Assembly: GCF_000006565.2 (NCBI RefSeq) | Contig: NC_031476.1 | Location: forward strand, 6,852,400-6,916,399 | Length of the DNA: 64,000 nt | Direction of reading: 5' to 3' | From: Toxoplasma gondii ME49 | Taxonomy: Eukaryota > Apicomplexa > Conoidasida > Eucoccidiorida > Sarcocystidae | In this document: piece by piece, positions 1 to 11,101 of the stretch | Numbering within the stretch: position 1 is the stretch's first letter | Layout: each line of letters begins with the position of its first letter | The notes under the pieces: generated by a model | What the model was told of the DNA's origin: nothing | What the model saw: the letters and a program-made list of their open reading frames with translations, nothing else | Databases searched by the model: none | Translations under genes and position numbers: made by a program

Positions 1-3000
1 ACCCGACTGCTGAGGGCAGCTACAAATGCTGGATTTCAGTATCCTGTCGGTGTCCATGTGTGTTTGGAACCAGTAGTCATCAGCAACGTTCGTTTAGTAT
101 TGACGTAAAACCAATCCGGCAGTAATGAATTCCAGTGGATTTTCATGTAAACACAGAATCCTTAAGTACTCTGGAGATAATGTATCACACGGGCACGTGT
201 TCTGGAGGATACAGGGAGTTCTTTTCCCCAAGTATCATGTATGTTGTGAGCACGTAGACAGCATGCCCATTCAGTCGCGTGACGGTTTTTAGAAACACTC
301 CACAAAAACCAACGTTCCATCGCGTGTAGCTACGCTACCGGAGGACTCCATCGCCGTCGATGTCGAAGATTTTAAACCAAAACTGGATCGCCCGCTCCGA
401 GGTGACATCGTAGTAGACCAACAGAAACCCTGATCAAGATTCGGCAGACAACAAACTTCAGATCGCCAAATGCATTCTCAGACTCACGGTGGAATACAAA
501 GTTGTGTGTTCCGGTCTCGCAGAAGAATGTGTGGCTTTTAACCCTCAACAGAAATCCAGGAAAACTACACTGGTCCATGTCTGAGTCGAAAGGACGTCTT
601 CGAAATACAGATCGACTCCTGCTCACGTATGAACATCACAGCGCACGCCTACTCATCAAAGTCACAAATGTGCTGGACTGTTTCAGACGGCAACAAGTTC
701 TGAACTTCAAGACCCTACAATTCCACACTTGCAGACACACCTAACTTCAGATGCTTCGCAGGTAGCCAGCGCATGCAGGCGCCAGGGAACCACCAACCGG
801 TGCCCCCGTCTGCCTAGTGAGGAAGGTAGCGACTAGAATAAGTAGATATGAAACTCAGTCTGACACCAAAACGGTAGTCGAAGAACTGCAACTCCAGTTA
901 TCCAGCCGTCAAGTCACGTGAAATAAAATACACAAAACGACGAAGGAGGCTGCTGGACAAAGAAACGGGCCTACAAATCCAGTCTTCGAAGCACATGTAG
1001 CCTGCCTTCGGAGACCGAAACGGCCTGGCGACTTGCAGGAAAAGCCTCTCCTCGACCTCTATGTTCATGTTGTGCGTGTCGTGTCTGAAAACAGCAGTGA
1101 AGACAGGAGAGGAATTCTCTTTCGCGAGGGAAACAACACGCGACTTCACGCCTCCCGAACAGCAGGTAAAAGCCGCGGTACACCGTCGGTCTCGGCCACT
1201 TGTCTGATGATGAAACTCACCACACTCGACACACGAGACATTTGTCAAATAGTGGTTACTCAGTGGAGGCTTCCGGGTGAACTCCACCACTCCCTGCTCG
1301 AGTGGATCCTCCTAGCACGTCAGTAGCCGTTTCCTCGTTACTGCTAATACAAGTGATAAGAGGAATCCACAAACTGCGCGTAGAACACTCGGTCACTGAA
1401 TGCAAACTAGAGAGGAACCACCTCGACGCCTTTCTATGCGTTTAGCCCCACGACGAAACAACACGTTATATGTGAAGATTCATGTGAAGGATAGACTCAT
1501 CGTTCCGCTGTTGACTTCCGTCCTCGTCCCAGTTTGAGCTCGAACGAGGGAGTTGGAGAGTCAAATGTACAAAAAAGCAGTCAACATTTTCATCCGCGTT
1601 TGTCTTACGAAGGTGCACCAAAACGAAATTCACAGTTTCTTCAGCGAGTGTCACTACCACTCTAGGTTGCGTCTTGTTCACATAGAGGACTTGCTCCTTG
1701 AAACCGAGACACACACACGCACACACGAAAACTTTCAGCATCTGCATGCATTTATTTTCATACACATATGCGTATCTATAAATATACGTGTACACATATA
1801 TACGTGTGTCATGCCTACAAATGCCCGTATACACACGCATATATACACATATATACAAATGAACATCTCTGAATACAGGTATACATCGATAGGATATGTC
1901 TTACCGTCGGACATCTGAGCGGTCAAGAAGGAAATCCTCATCTTCATCGAGAGCGTGGAACGTGCAGTAAAATACATAAAAGTGCTCGTAGCTGAAAAGG
2001 CAAGCGAAACAATGCACGAGTTTCACTGTTTGACGCACGCAACCGGCTGTTGGGATGCTTTGATAGGCGCCGGCCTTGAGTGAGAAAACCCATGGTTTCG
2101 CCCAATGAACCGACTGAAACACATCTGAAAAGTGGGCAGACGACAGATGTCAAATGGGGTCTACCATTCCACGACTGTGGAGTCTACCTTGAAACACAAG
2201 AAACAAACTGACACAGACTGCATGCAGACGGACCGAAGAGTGAAACAGGCAAGCCGGGTCTTACCTGAAGAATCGCCTGACCACGCTCAGCTCGACTCCA
2301 GGACGAATGGTGTACCAGACGTGAGGCAGACAGCTGTGCTTCAGAGCCTGTGCAAAGATTAACCGAGAGACACGCTGCATGTGACCTAGCGAGCATCGTG
2401 CTGCATGCCTCCCCCCCTTAGTTTATGCACCCTTCATCGAGACACTTCCTCCGGCGCGCCTGACTGTTGCTCTACAGAACGAGAGCAGATAGTCTTTTCA
2501 GGGTAAGGTCATTTACCCACATATTTCAATCGATACTTCCCAGTATCGTGATAAAATAATAGTTCAGGGCAATTTCTCAAGCACACGCTAGGCGCCGATA
2601 TATTTGACCGTTTCTGCCTCTTCTGGAAAAAACCGCCAAGCCTTGTTTGGGAGATATCCTGAGGAGTCTTGAAGCTGTGCCAACTCCGCAGAGCTTGGAT
2701 CTGGGAGACAAAGAATTTTAACATCTAAACCAGGAGTCGAACTCGAAGTACGAAAAGTCGTCCACAGAAAAAGCAGCAGCCGCCTATTCATATCGCACCT
2801 GGATGGAAATTTCGAGCACCAGATGCGGCGTAGAAGAATTTCCACCCAGTCCGTGATCAAGCAACAGGCGGACTCGGGACTAGTCAGCACCACCCAGTAA
2901 GAAACACTCCTCACCCGCCTAACGCAGCCACTTCTCATAGATCTGCGCGTGCCCCTATCCGAGCCTCGCACAGGTGTCCGTCTCTGTTTTTCCTCCTTGA

Positions 3001-6000
3001 GTTCTCCATTGCACTCCTGCTCACCTTGAGAGAAATGCTCCCTGCGTCTTCCGTGTCGACTTCAAACATGATGCGAGTGATGACAGAGTCCACTGCAGAT
3101 AGGAAGGAAGTCACAGAGGTTCAGAGTGTTGGAACAGGTAAAGTCGATACTCGCGTAAGTGCTGTGAAAGCGAGAGTCAGCGATTCAAGACACTCGCCCT
3201 GATACACAGAGTCACGAAATTCCGTATTTCCACGTAAGTCTGGTAGAGGGGATTGCCCTACTCCTGCTGGGATGCGACGAGCGCCGACGCACGCCATCCG
3301 GGTTTCGATATCTCCGATGCGAAAAAAATTCGTTATTTACTCAGTTGAAGAAAAACAATTATAAAACATACGTTTTACTTTCGAGGTGGAGACAGCAGTT
3401 TACCTCTGAATTTCACCATGCTAGTCGAAAAGATGCTTATAAAAGTAAACAGTCAGGCATCTGGCTTCTAGAGGATATACTACATGCGACTTTTTAAAGC
3501 TGCAGTTGAGGAGTTCAACAGATTGATTACCAAACACACAAGTATCCCCACCGTGTAATTACGCAGCAAGGATACTGGCATCTGCCCAGCGCTCGTTTTT
3601 CTCTGAACACGACCCCCGCGATCCACAAACGCACTTTTCCCTCTGAGTGTCTACCTCTTCTCCCGAGTTTCTCTGGGGTCTTAACCGTCTCACATTCACC
3701 AAAATCCTGGATCCCACAGGTCTGGCTTCCGGCACGCGAAGAAGAAAACACTTTTTCCGGGTTCCCTGTAAGCGTCTCAGCCTCCAGGGAAAACTCCAGC
3801 GACACCACAACGCATGCATTCTTCCGTTGCGACTTTTGAACGTGTAGCAACCACAGCATCGGTGTGCTGGAAAAGAAAGCTGCGATAACGTGGACATGAG
3901 CGTGAAAGTGGTTCTGAAAAGATCTTACAAAGTGCACCTGCGCTTACTCGAAGTCACACAGTTTACTGGTATGTATGGACCCACTCAGCGACAGTGAGTT
4001 CCAGAGTTTAGAAGTCGTTTGTCAGATATACGTTGTAAGACACTGTATTTAGTGCACTCAACATGATGGACATACGAAACACACAGAAATTGAGTTCGAT
4101 GAACGAAGAACTTCAACATCTGAATCCTTAGCTCATGGGCTCTGTGAACACACAAGATCTTGGATCCGAGAAGCAAGGACCTTGATGACCTCAACCAGGA
4201 GTTCACCTCGTAGCAGAGACTCCACAGAAAACGAGTATTCGCCTTGCGCTCTTTCGTTCGCTCCCTGCTTACCGTATCGGGCAGCGAACTCCGACGCCGA
4301 CGGCTCGGTCAAAAACGCCATGTCTGGAGCCTGTCGAAGAACCTCTGGAAACGACACACGACCAAAGAGTCGAGAAATGATGTACTGGAAGACGGCAAAG
4401 GCAGAGCGAGCCCTTCGCCTTGGCAAACACACAACACCTCCATCGCAACGCAGCGATGCTCTCCTTTCTTCATAGCAGAACTCGTTTGGGGTCGCAGGCT
4501 ATGTCCCGTGCTCTCCCGTTGAACTACTCGCCTTGTTTCGGAGCTTCTCTAGAACATACACCTTTCATCGTCCGAAAGAACCTTCACGAATTTTCTTCAG
4601 TCCTGCGACAGCCTGCCCTTCTCACTTCCAAAAGTTTCAGCGTTTCTGACTCAACCGTTTCGAGTTCCGATAAGCGGCGGCACTCGTCCTGCAGATCCCT
4701 GAGACTAGAAAGTTACAGTTTCGGCTTTTCTGCAGTTGACGAAAGGCAAGATAAATTTCGATCTACAGTGCACCCAGAAAAGATAAGGCATGCCCGGAAG
4801 GAACTCGTAAGCCTTTCCTGCAACAGCTGTCGGAACTCGAGAGTTCTCCTGCGAAGTTCCGCTTGTCAGTTCGAGAGTCTTGCACAATAACTGTGCCGTG
4901 CACTAGCAGTCAACAGGTGCAGCATGTCCATCGCTCGCTGTCAGTCGTAAAGAACTTGGTTGCGCGCGTCTCACACCCGGAGTCACATTCACTTTCCGAA
5001 AGACGAAAATGTTCTTGCCCCAGGCTTCTCCTGCTCGCCGCACGCACGACCTTCTCTTTTTACTCCTGTTTCCCTGCATGCACCGCTGCCTCTTTCTTCT
5101 CCGGCCTCCGCATGCATTTTCTATCTCCCCTTTCGGGCGCTTACCGTCGACCCAGGGCCTCAAGTCGTCAGCGGTGATGGAGTCGGCGCCAGGCTGTTTG
5201 ACAATGTTGAAGAAATTTCGGGCACTTCCTCGCTTGACTGCATGAGGCACGACTTCCTCACTGAGACCCGGAGTCACGTCTGTGCGAGAGTCTTCGCTGG
5301 GAGACGCCGACGCGGGCAGGAGGTAGATCGGAAGCTTTGACGAAGGGAACCCCTCATCAATGGTTGTGGGGTCCTCCGCGGCGAGAACGAAGCGATTTGC
5401 CCAGAACCTGTCGACAAAGAAGAAGTTCAGGAAAAGAGAGCGCAACAGCAGTACACTGAGGTCCCTGTAGCTACAAAGTTGTCAGATGAACTTTGATTCG
5501 CAGCACACCGATGGAACATAAGTTGTGCCTGGAACGTGCTCGCGGGCATGCTGGGTGCTGTCGAAACTACGCCAACAGAAGAGAACTTGGATCCGGGAAA
5601 CAAGGACCTGTAAGGTATACACAGAAAGTCCGACTCAAAGTATCGGTCTTCGGCACACAATACCACCGACCTGGAGGGTGGCCGCTGATTTGTTACAGGT
5701 GCTACTCTCTCTAAAGCCTTCTTTCTCGATATTTCCACGACCTACTCCTTGAGCATAGGCAAGGAAATAGTACCGGTGTTGTGAGAGTCGACCATCCGGA
5801 ACAGACGTGCTGAAAACGCATAGAAATCCGAGAAACGTTGTTCTTTTTGCGGGAGAAGTCGCCGAAGCGCCAGCTCTTCTCAAAAGAGCCGCCCCTTCAT
5901 GTGAAGCGAACGTCTTCCAAAGAAAAAAACGCAAACCTGCCTGGGCACAGACGTCCCCCGAATACAAGCCGAATATTAGATGTGACGCCGCAGACAGCCA

Positions 6001-9000
6001 GAGGATAGAAAACGCTGCTCACTCCGAGAATGGGGCAAAGACGTCTTCATCGAAAGGCTACCTAGGAACTTGATGGAGACACGGGGTTTCTCTCTGTTGC
6101 ATAAAATACACGTAGGGAGTCCTAGATGCCTCGAAACTACTGTTTTCCAAGCAGGAATCGGGAAGCACTCGGTTGTCCGACCTGCGTCTCTCGCTCTCAA
6201 AACTGTGTCAACACAGTCGCGAGAGGCAGCGACAGAGCGTCTCTTTCCCGGCCATTTTTGTCTCACCACTCATATACTCGCCGAGGCCCAGGAGGGGCAC
6301 CACAACTTCGTCTGAAAAGACAGTAGGATCCGAAATTCCATCTGGATGCCTCGCGAAGACCTGCGTCAACGCTTCCAGGGCCGCTCCAGTCACTGTGGCC
6401 GCAGGCTTCACACTGCGCATTTTACTGAGGAAACAGGTCGAGAGCGAAGATGGCATCGAAGACATGAAAGCTGCAGCTACGCGAAGCACTGTATCGCCGC
6501 CCTGCAAGCAGAAATTTCTCTGCGCAAATGGTCTGCGAGAAATTCAGATCTATGTCCCTCAAATCGAATCTGACACCGGAGAGCGCTGCTGTCCTTTATG
6601 CCACAGACGGGAAGCGCGAAATGCTCACTGGTTCACCGGGGTAAAATAGACGAAAACAGAGGAGGAACTGCGAGTGTGTCGTGATGGTGACGGAATCGAA
6701 AATGAGAAGCCCCGCTCGGCATTCTCTCCTCTGTCCGACAAATGTATCGCAACGAAGAATGTGTATCCCCATCACGAAAAAAGACGGTCTTCCACTCGAC
6801 CCCGAAAGAGGCACCTGTTCCCCACGACCTCAGGGCCAGGTCCGAACGCTTCCTCAGTTTTGAGCAAGTGACTGTCTTCTGGCAAGTATTTACTGCGGTG
6901 TGCTGTCAAGCTTTTGGCAGTCCTTGATTGCCAGACTTCTACATTTGCCTGCGTCAGTAGAGCATGTGAGCGTCCACAAATTTACTCCTCTTCGTCTGTC
7001 GAGTGACACAGAAAGTTCGCTTACTGTTCTCGAATGATGTGGTCAAGAAGGCTCAGTGCGTCGGTGTCGGGCCTTGCGTGGCAGACTGTCTGTTCCCTTG
7101 CAGACGGTGCCTCTGCTTCCTTCAACCTCCCTGAAGTGCACTTTCGTCTGCTCCTAGCCAACGCTGCACCCTTTTCGCCTTCTCCCTCTCTTCTTTCCTT
7201 CCCCTCCGCTCCATCCGCAACGACGCTGACTGCCGCCTCGCTGTTTGCCTCGGCTCTCTCCTCTCCCTCGTCTCCAGGTCGAGGTTTAGCCTCGCGGTCC
7301 TTCCTTTTCGCTCGCAGCAAGTCGTTTTCGGCATGTGGAATACGCGACTGCTCTTCCCCTTGCGAAACTTGGTTCTCTGCACTCCTTCCGGCAACGTGTT
7401 CCTTCCCGGCGCCACAGAAGTCTCCAGCCTCCGGCTCTGATTTCTCCTCCTTTCTGCGGGGAGACAGCTGGCTTCTAGACCACTCCTCGCCAGGCTCGTT
7501 TCGCCCCCGAGCCTCCACCCCCAGCGCCGCGGACTGGTCTTCTTCGACGAAGACTCCAGAGGCAGGAGCTCTCGTACGTGGAGAGGAAGCAGCCGGCGTT
7601 TGGCGGACCTCCTTCTCCGCTGCACCTTGCCGCCGAACGCCTGACCGAGCCTCAGCGTCTTCCGGACGAGGAGATAGCTCGCAGACTCCTGTCTCCGTTT
7701 TGGAGACACCCGCCGGTGTGGAGAGAGACTCCACGGGATTGCCCAGGCGCTTCAGCAGCTCAGAAAGTCCATGGCCGGACTCTGCGGGAGCAGCAGCAGA
7801 GGCAGGTCGCTTAGGATTCGGGACCGCGTCGATCGGGCGTCGCAGATACGAAGGCGAAGAGACCTTGTCCCCGCTAGAGTCTCCTGGGGTGCATGCGAGG
7901 CCGGACGCTAAGCTGACTTCAAGCGAAGAAGCCGCGCAAGGATGAAGAGTTGAAAGGGCAGAGGGGGAGGCGGCAGCCACGCGGTGGGGAGGGCAGAAGT
8001 CAAAACTCGGAGACTCCGGCGACACAGAGGACGGGGCAGACGCCGTCGACTGGTAGGCGTGGAGAGCGCGCTCAAACAGCTGAAAATGCAAGGAGACAGG
8101 CATCGAAAAAGCAGAGGAAAGAGAGTTCAGTTGGGAGAGAAGCGCGAAACAGGGACAAGACAGGGATGCAGACGAAACCTGGCGGAGGTCAAATGGGATG
8201 CGTTCTGGTTTCATCTGAGGTAAAGAAAAACAGAACCCGTAAAAAGAGTCTTCCCGCAAGAAACGGCGAGAAGCATGCCAGAACAGCTGTGAACTCCCGC
8301 GCACCCGCGAGAAGACAACCAACACGGCCTTGTCTCCGCCGAGTTTTAGATTTTCCGATGTTTCTGTATTCCACTTCAGTTTCTGATTTCCTCTGTCACA
8401 GTTCACTTGAACAGAGAACTTCATTCTTGTATAATGCGGTAACTGCCTGGCATCGAGTGACCTCAATGCGTCCTTTGAAACCGCTCACAAAAGTGCACAA
8501 CAGCGCACTGCGAAACAGGACGTGGCGTTCTGGAAACACGCCAAGACGTCCAACTAACCAGTCTGTCGCCTCTAGATTCTAGAGGGTCAAGGAAACAGGT
8601 ACGTGAACCCCCTCTTTCTAGTGACAAGTGAAGCCGAGGAGGTGCAAAGCGTCTCTGTCGACGTCTGTTCGCCTGCTGCCCTCCCGACGGAAAGGACCAT
8701 CTCAGTTGAAACTACGTTATCTTTCCACAGCCGAGCTGAGATCCGACACACACCGTTGCTCCTTTATCGAGAAGTCTTCAATGAACAGAACTAGAAATGT
8801 ACTTTGAAACCCGAGCAACTTTTGTCCGCCCACCAGATTGCGCGTTTACTAGATCCGCATGCACATACAAAACGTGAGGTTTCGAGAAACCCCCGTTCAT
8901 CTACGAGCCCCGACACGCCTTCTGTTTTGGAGACGTGTGAATCTCGTTGCATCGAAACACAAACGAGGGTACGCAACTGAAGTTCTGACACCAAACGACA

Positions 9001-11101
9001 GGAGGCACTGTCTTACTGTCCCGCGAGGCAGCAGAAAAAGACTTCTGGCTGTCTTAAGCAGTGGAGTGCGGGAACGATGCACAGCTCTCATGAAGCAGAA
9101 AATTTCCATCAATCCACATATACCTTCAAGCTCCTTAAAACATGACTGTCACGCTTTTCAGTTTTTTCTATCGGATCACAAAACTCCATCTCGGGTGCAG
9201 TCGCCGCCTCCCTATCGCCTGCGCGCCTTGGCCGAGCGCGCGAGGTCGTACTAATTTGCGAAGTCCCTCTGTGGCGAGTCGCAAGACTCCACAAAGAGAG
9301 GATCTCTGTTTCCTGGCGTCGCCCTTTTCGGGTGTGTGTGTGTGTGTGTCTCCTTGTGGCGGCACAACAGGTGCCGCGAGAGCACGCAGCGGCTTCCTTG
9401 CTTTTTCCCGCCTACCGCGTTGACTTTCTCTGGTTCATTTTGATCCGCGAGACTCTTCGTTTGAAGCACGAATCTCCGCACGCGACTGTCACAGAGAAAG
9501 GGAACCATGATGTCGTCCAGCCAAGCACCGTGGTTTTCAGAGACACTGCAGCTGGAGTGGCCTCCGGTGTTCCCTGGACTCCGCCTAGACGGCAGAGCAG
9601 CCGAGGGAGCTGCGCAGAACGCGTGAATGCCCCGAGCGTTCTTCTGAAAAGATCCGAGACCAGAGGTAGTGGAGGGACTGCCCTCGAAAACCGGCGGGGT
9701 GCTCGCGACCATGTTCTCCTTTCTGGATGCAGAGTCGACCTGATTCGGATCCGCCTCGCTCGACCGATTTCGCACGTCTTCCGGCGTTCCTCTGCCTTGC
9801 GCCTTGCCAAGACCCTCCCCGCTTTGTCGCGCGGCTCGCGGAGACAGCGGGGGACTACGGGAGGCCGAGGCCGCAGCGACCGACCTCAGGCTGACCATTC
9901 GCAGAGCTTGCAACAGAGACTCTGGAGGCAGCGCACAGGCGGCGGAGACTCCAGACGGAGAGAGGCGCGACGGATCTTCACAGCTGAGAAAACAAAAGAC
10001 ACAGCAAAAACTCTTGACACGACTCTTCGGCAAGCGAGAGGATTTGCGTTCAGGTGAAAAGCTGAGATGAGACGGGGGATAGTGAAGACGCATTCTGTGC
10101 AGCTAACGCTTCTAGTCTCAACATGCAGGCGCCGACCGCAGCTTCAGCCGTGATCTAAAGCAGACTGCTTCTTCGGCGTCGGCATGCTCTAAAGGTTGCC
10201 ACGGTTTCCGGTAGAGCCACAACACACGGGCGGTAACCCAGTTCAACCGTGCATGCGTTAAATGAGGAATACAGTTCCTACAGTTGACATTCTGTACCAG
10301 CCGCTCTGAAATCGTGATGTCTCTAGAGGCCAAAAGGTCACAACCTGCGAATGATCTGCCTGGCGTCCCTTGTGCGGGGTTGAATCCAGAATCAGATAGA
10401 ACCCGGTGAGTAAACAGGTCTCGCACCATGTAGGGTAAGGTGCAGACAAGAAGAGTAGAGAGGCTGTTGGAGCACGCATCATCGCAACTCCCGTCCTGAT
10501 GCGACTTTTCTTCAACAAGATGTCGAAAAAAACGCTCGCAAGTGCACAACAGGCTTCCGAAGTGAGGCAAAAGAGACAACATCAATGAGAAGACAACTGA
10601 AACTACATGGAGACCGGAAAGGCTACGCTCTCTCGACTGGCAGAAGTGAACATGTTGTGCATGCACTCACCTGCCGAATTTTCCTGGTCTAGGCCTGCTG
10701 AGGCACTCCGAGTCGGTCGAGCTGCCTGAGGATGGGGAAACACACCTTTTCTTACAGGAATTCCTTTCACCCATCGCGCCGAAAGGAGATAAATCTGTTC
10801 CAGAGCCGGCAGCGGCTGAGGAGACGAGAGCTGTGCCCTGCGAGCGCAGCCCCGAGCTGTCTGTACACCCCTGAGACGGCGGTGGTGGCTCCGAACAGGT
10901 GCGAGGAGCAACGCGCGCCTTCAACCCAGAAACCGCGGAAGCGGGGATTTTCTGGGGGTCAACAGACACGCGAGTGTGTTGGCACTTCAGAGGGGTCAGG
11001 CGAATGGAAGACTCCCCAGGAGGGTCGCCGAGGCCGTCGGGCTGCTGGAACGGCCGGACTCGCGCGGCAGGCCCGTTGCCCGAGAGAAAGTGTGTCGCCA
11101 T
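1..11101 (-). CDS. PP2A regulatory subunit B''-type (PR72/TON2-like) protein with long N-terminal extension; 3' end off the left edge
   Basis: B'' subunits are EF-hand proteins that direct PP2A to substrates; TON2/PPP2R3C relatives act at microtubule arrays or centrosomes. Exons read by hand (- strand): 11101..10671, 9983..9416, 8079..7025, 6424..6267, 5809..5746, 5407..5145, 4344..4273, 3092..3025, 2347..2265, 1991..1905, 1084..975, 429..339. All junctions have GT/AG ends and agree in phase, giving 1016 codons so far. Residues 1-684 are Ser/Pro/charged low complexity with no recognised domain. Residues 686-1016 match the B'' core: an EF-like loop DSHNTGTIS, FFNIVKQPG, a short APDMAFL segment where the family has THPGLEFL, ITRIMFEVD, SYEHFYVFYC, and a canonical EF loop DIDGDGVL at 1009-1016. 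Residues about 768-825 are an insertion not typical of the family. The 5' ATG is at 11101 in a GGAAAATGG context; extra upstream exons are possible. The join 7025 to 6424 is supported by phase and a GTAAGC donor, not by homology. Bases 1-338 look intronic. Confidence 0.9.
1690..1862. repeat. CA/TA microsatellite in a B''-gene intron
   Basis: The sequence starts as a CA run at 1711 and becomes TA/TG-rich alternating purine-pyrimidine DNA to about 1860. It lies in the intron between exons 1991..1905 and 1084..975 of the PP2A B'' gene. Long open frames read here are products of the simple repeat and are not coding. Confidence 0.8.
2650..2760 (+). repeat. Dispersed repeat family 1, copy A
   Basis: The core begins CTTGGATCTGGGAGACAAAG at 2694 and ends in an AGTCGAACTC block near 2745. 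It shares its order of blocks with copies near 4159, 5586 and 40798. It sits in an intron of the PP2A B'' gene. A splice-like CAG inside it gives a short open frame, but the true next exon lies at 2347..2265, so I do not treat this copy as coding. Confidence 0.5.
4040..4225 (+). repeat. Dispersed repeat family 1, copy B
   Basis: The core begins CTTGGATCCGAGAAGCAAGG at 4159, followed by ACCTTGATGACCTCAACC and a GAGTTCACCTC block. It is the copy that best matches the inverted copy near 42236-42275. It lies in an intron of the PP2A B'' gene, directly next to exon 4344..4273. Confidence 0.55.
5470..5650 (+). repeat. Dispersed repeat family 1, copy C
   Basis: The core begins CTTGGATCCGGGAAACAAGG at 5586 and runs through ACCTG into an AGTCCGACTC block near 5627. 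It lies in the PP2A B'' intron between exons 5809..5746 and 5407..5145. Divergence from copies A, B and D is obvious by eye, so these are old copies. Confidence 0.55.

Noticed and set aside
1466..1858. 130-codon minus-strand frame over the CA/TA microsatellite
   Set aside because: The protein is a translation of simple-sequence DNA (Tyr/Ile/Cys/Val repeats) inside an intron.
2509..2971. Candidate B'' exon IQALRSWHSFKTPQDIS after the CAG at 2704
   Set aside because: It lies inside a dispersed repeat and cannot end in the required phase. The exon 2347..2265 (ALKHSCLPHVWYTI) fits phase and family position instead.
7021..8466. A separate gene ending at the TAA at 7021
   Set aside because: The stop overlaps a GTAAGC donor, and the phase fits the PP2A B'' core exon at 6424. 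The 5' part of the frame lies upstream of a clear acceptor at 8080 and is intronic.
9334..9356. GT dinucleotide run
   Set aside because: It is a short microsatellite of about ten units in an intron, too small and common to be informative.
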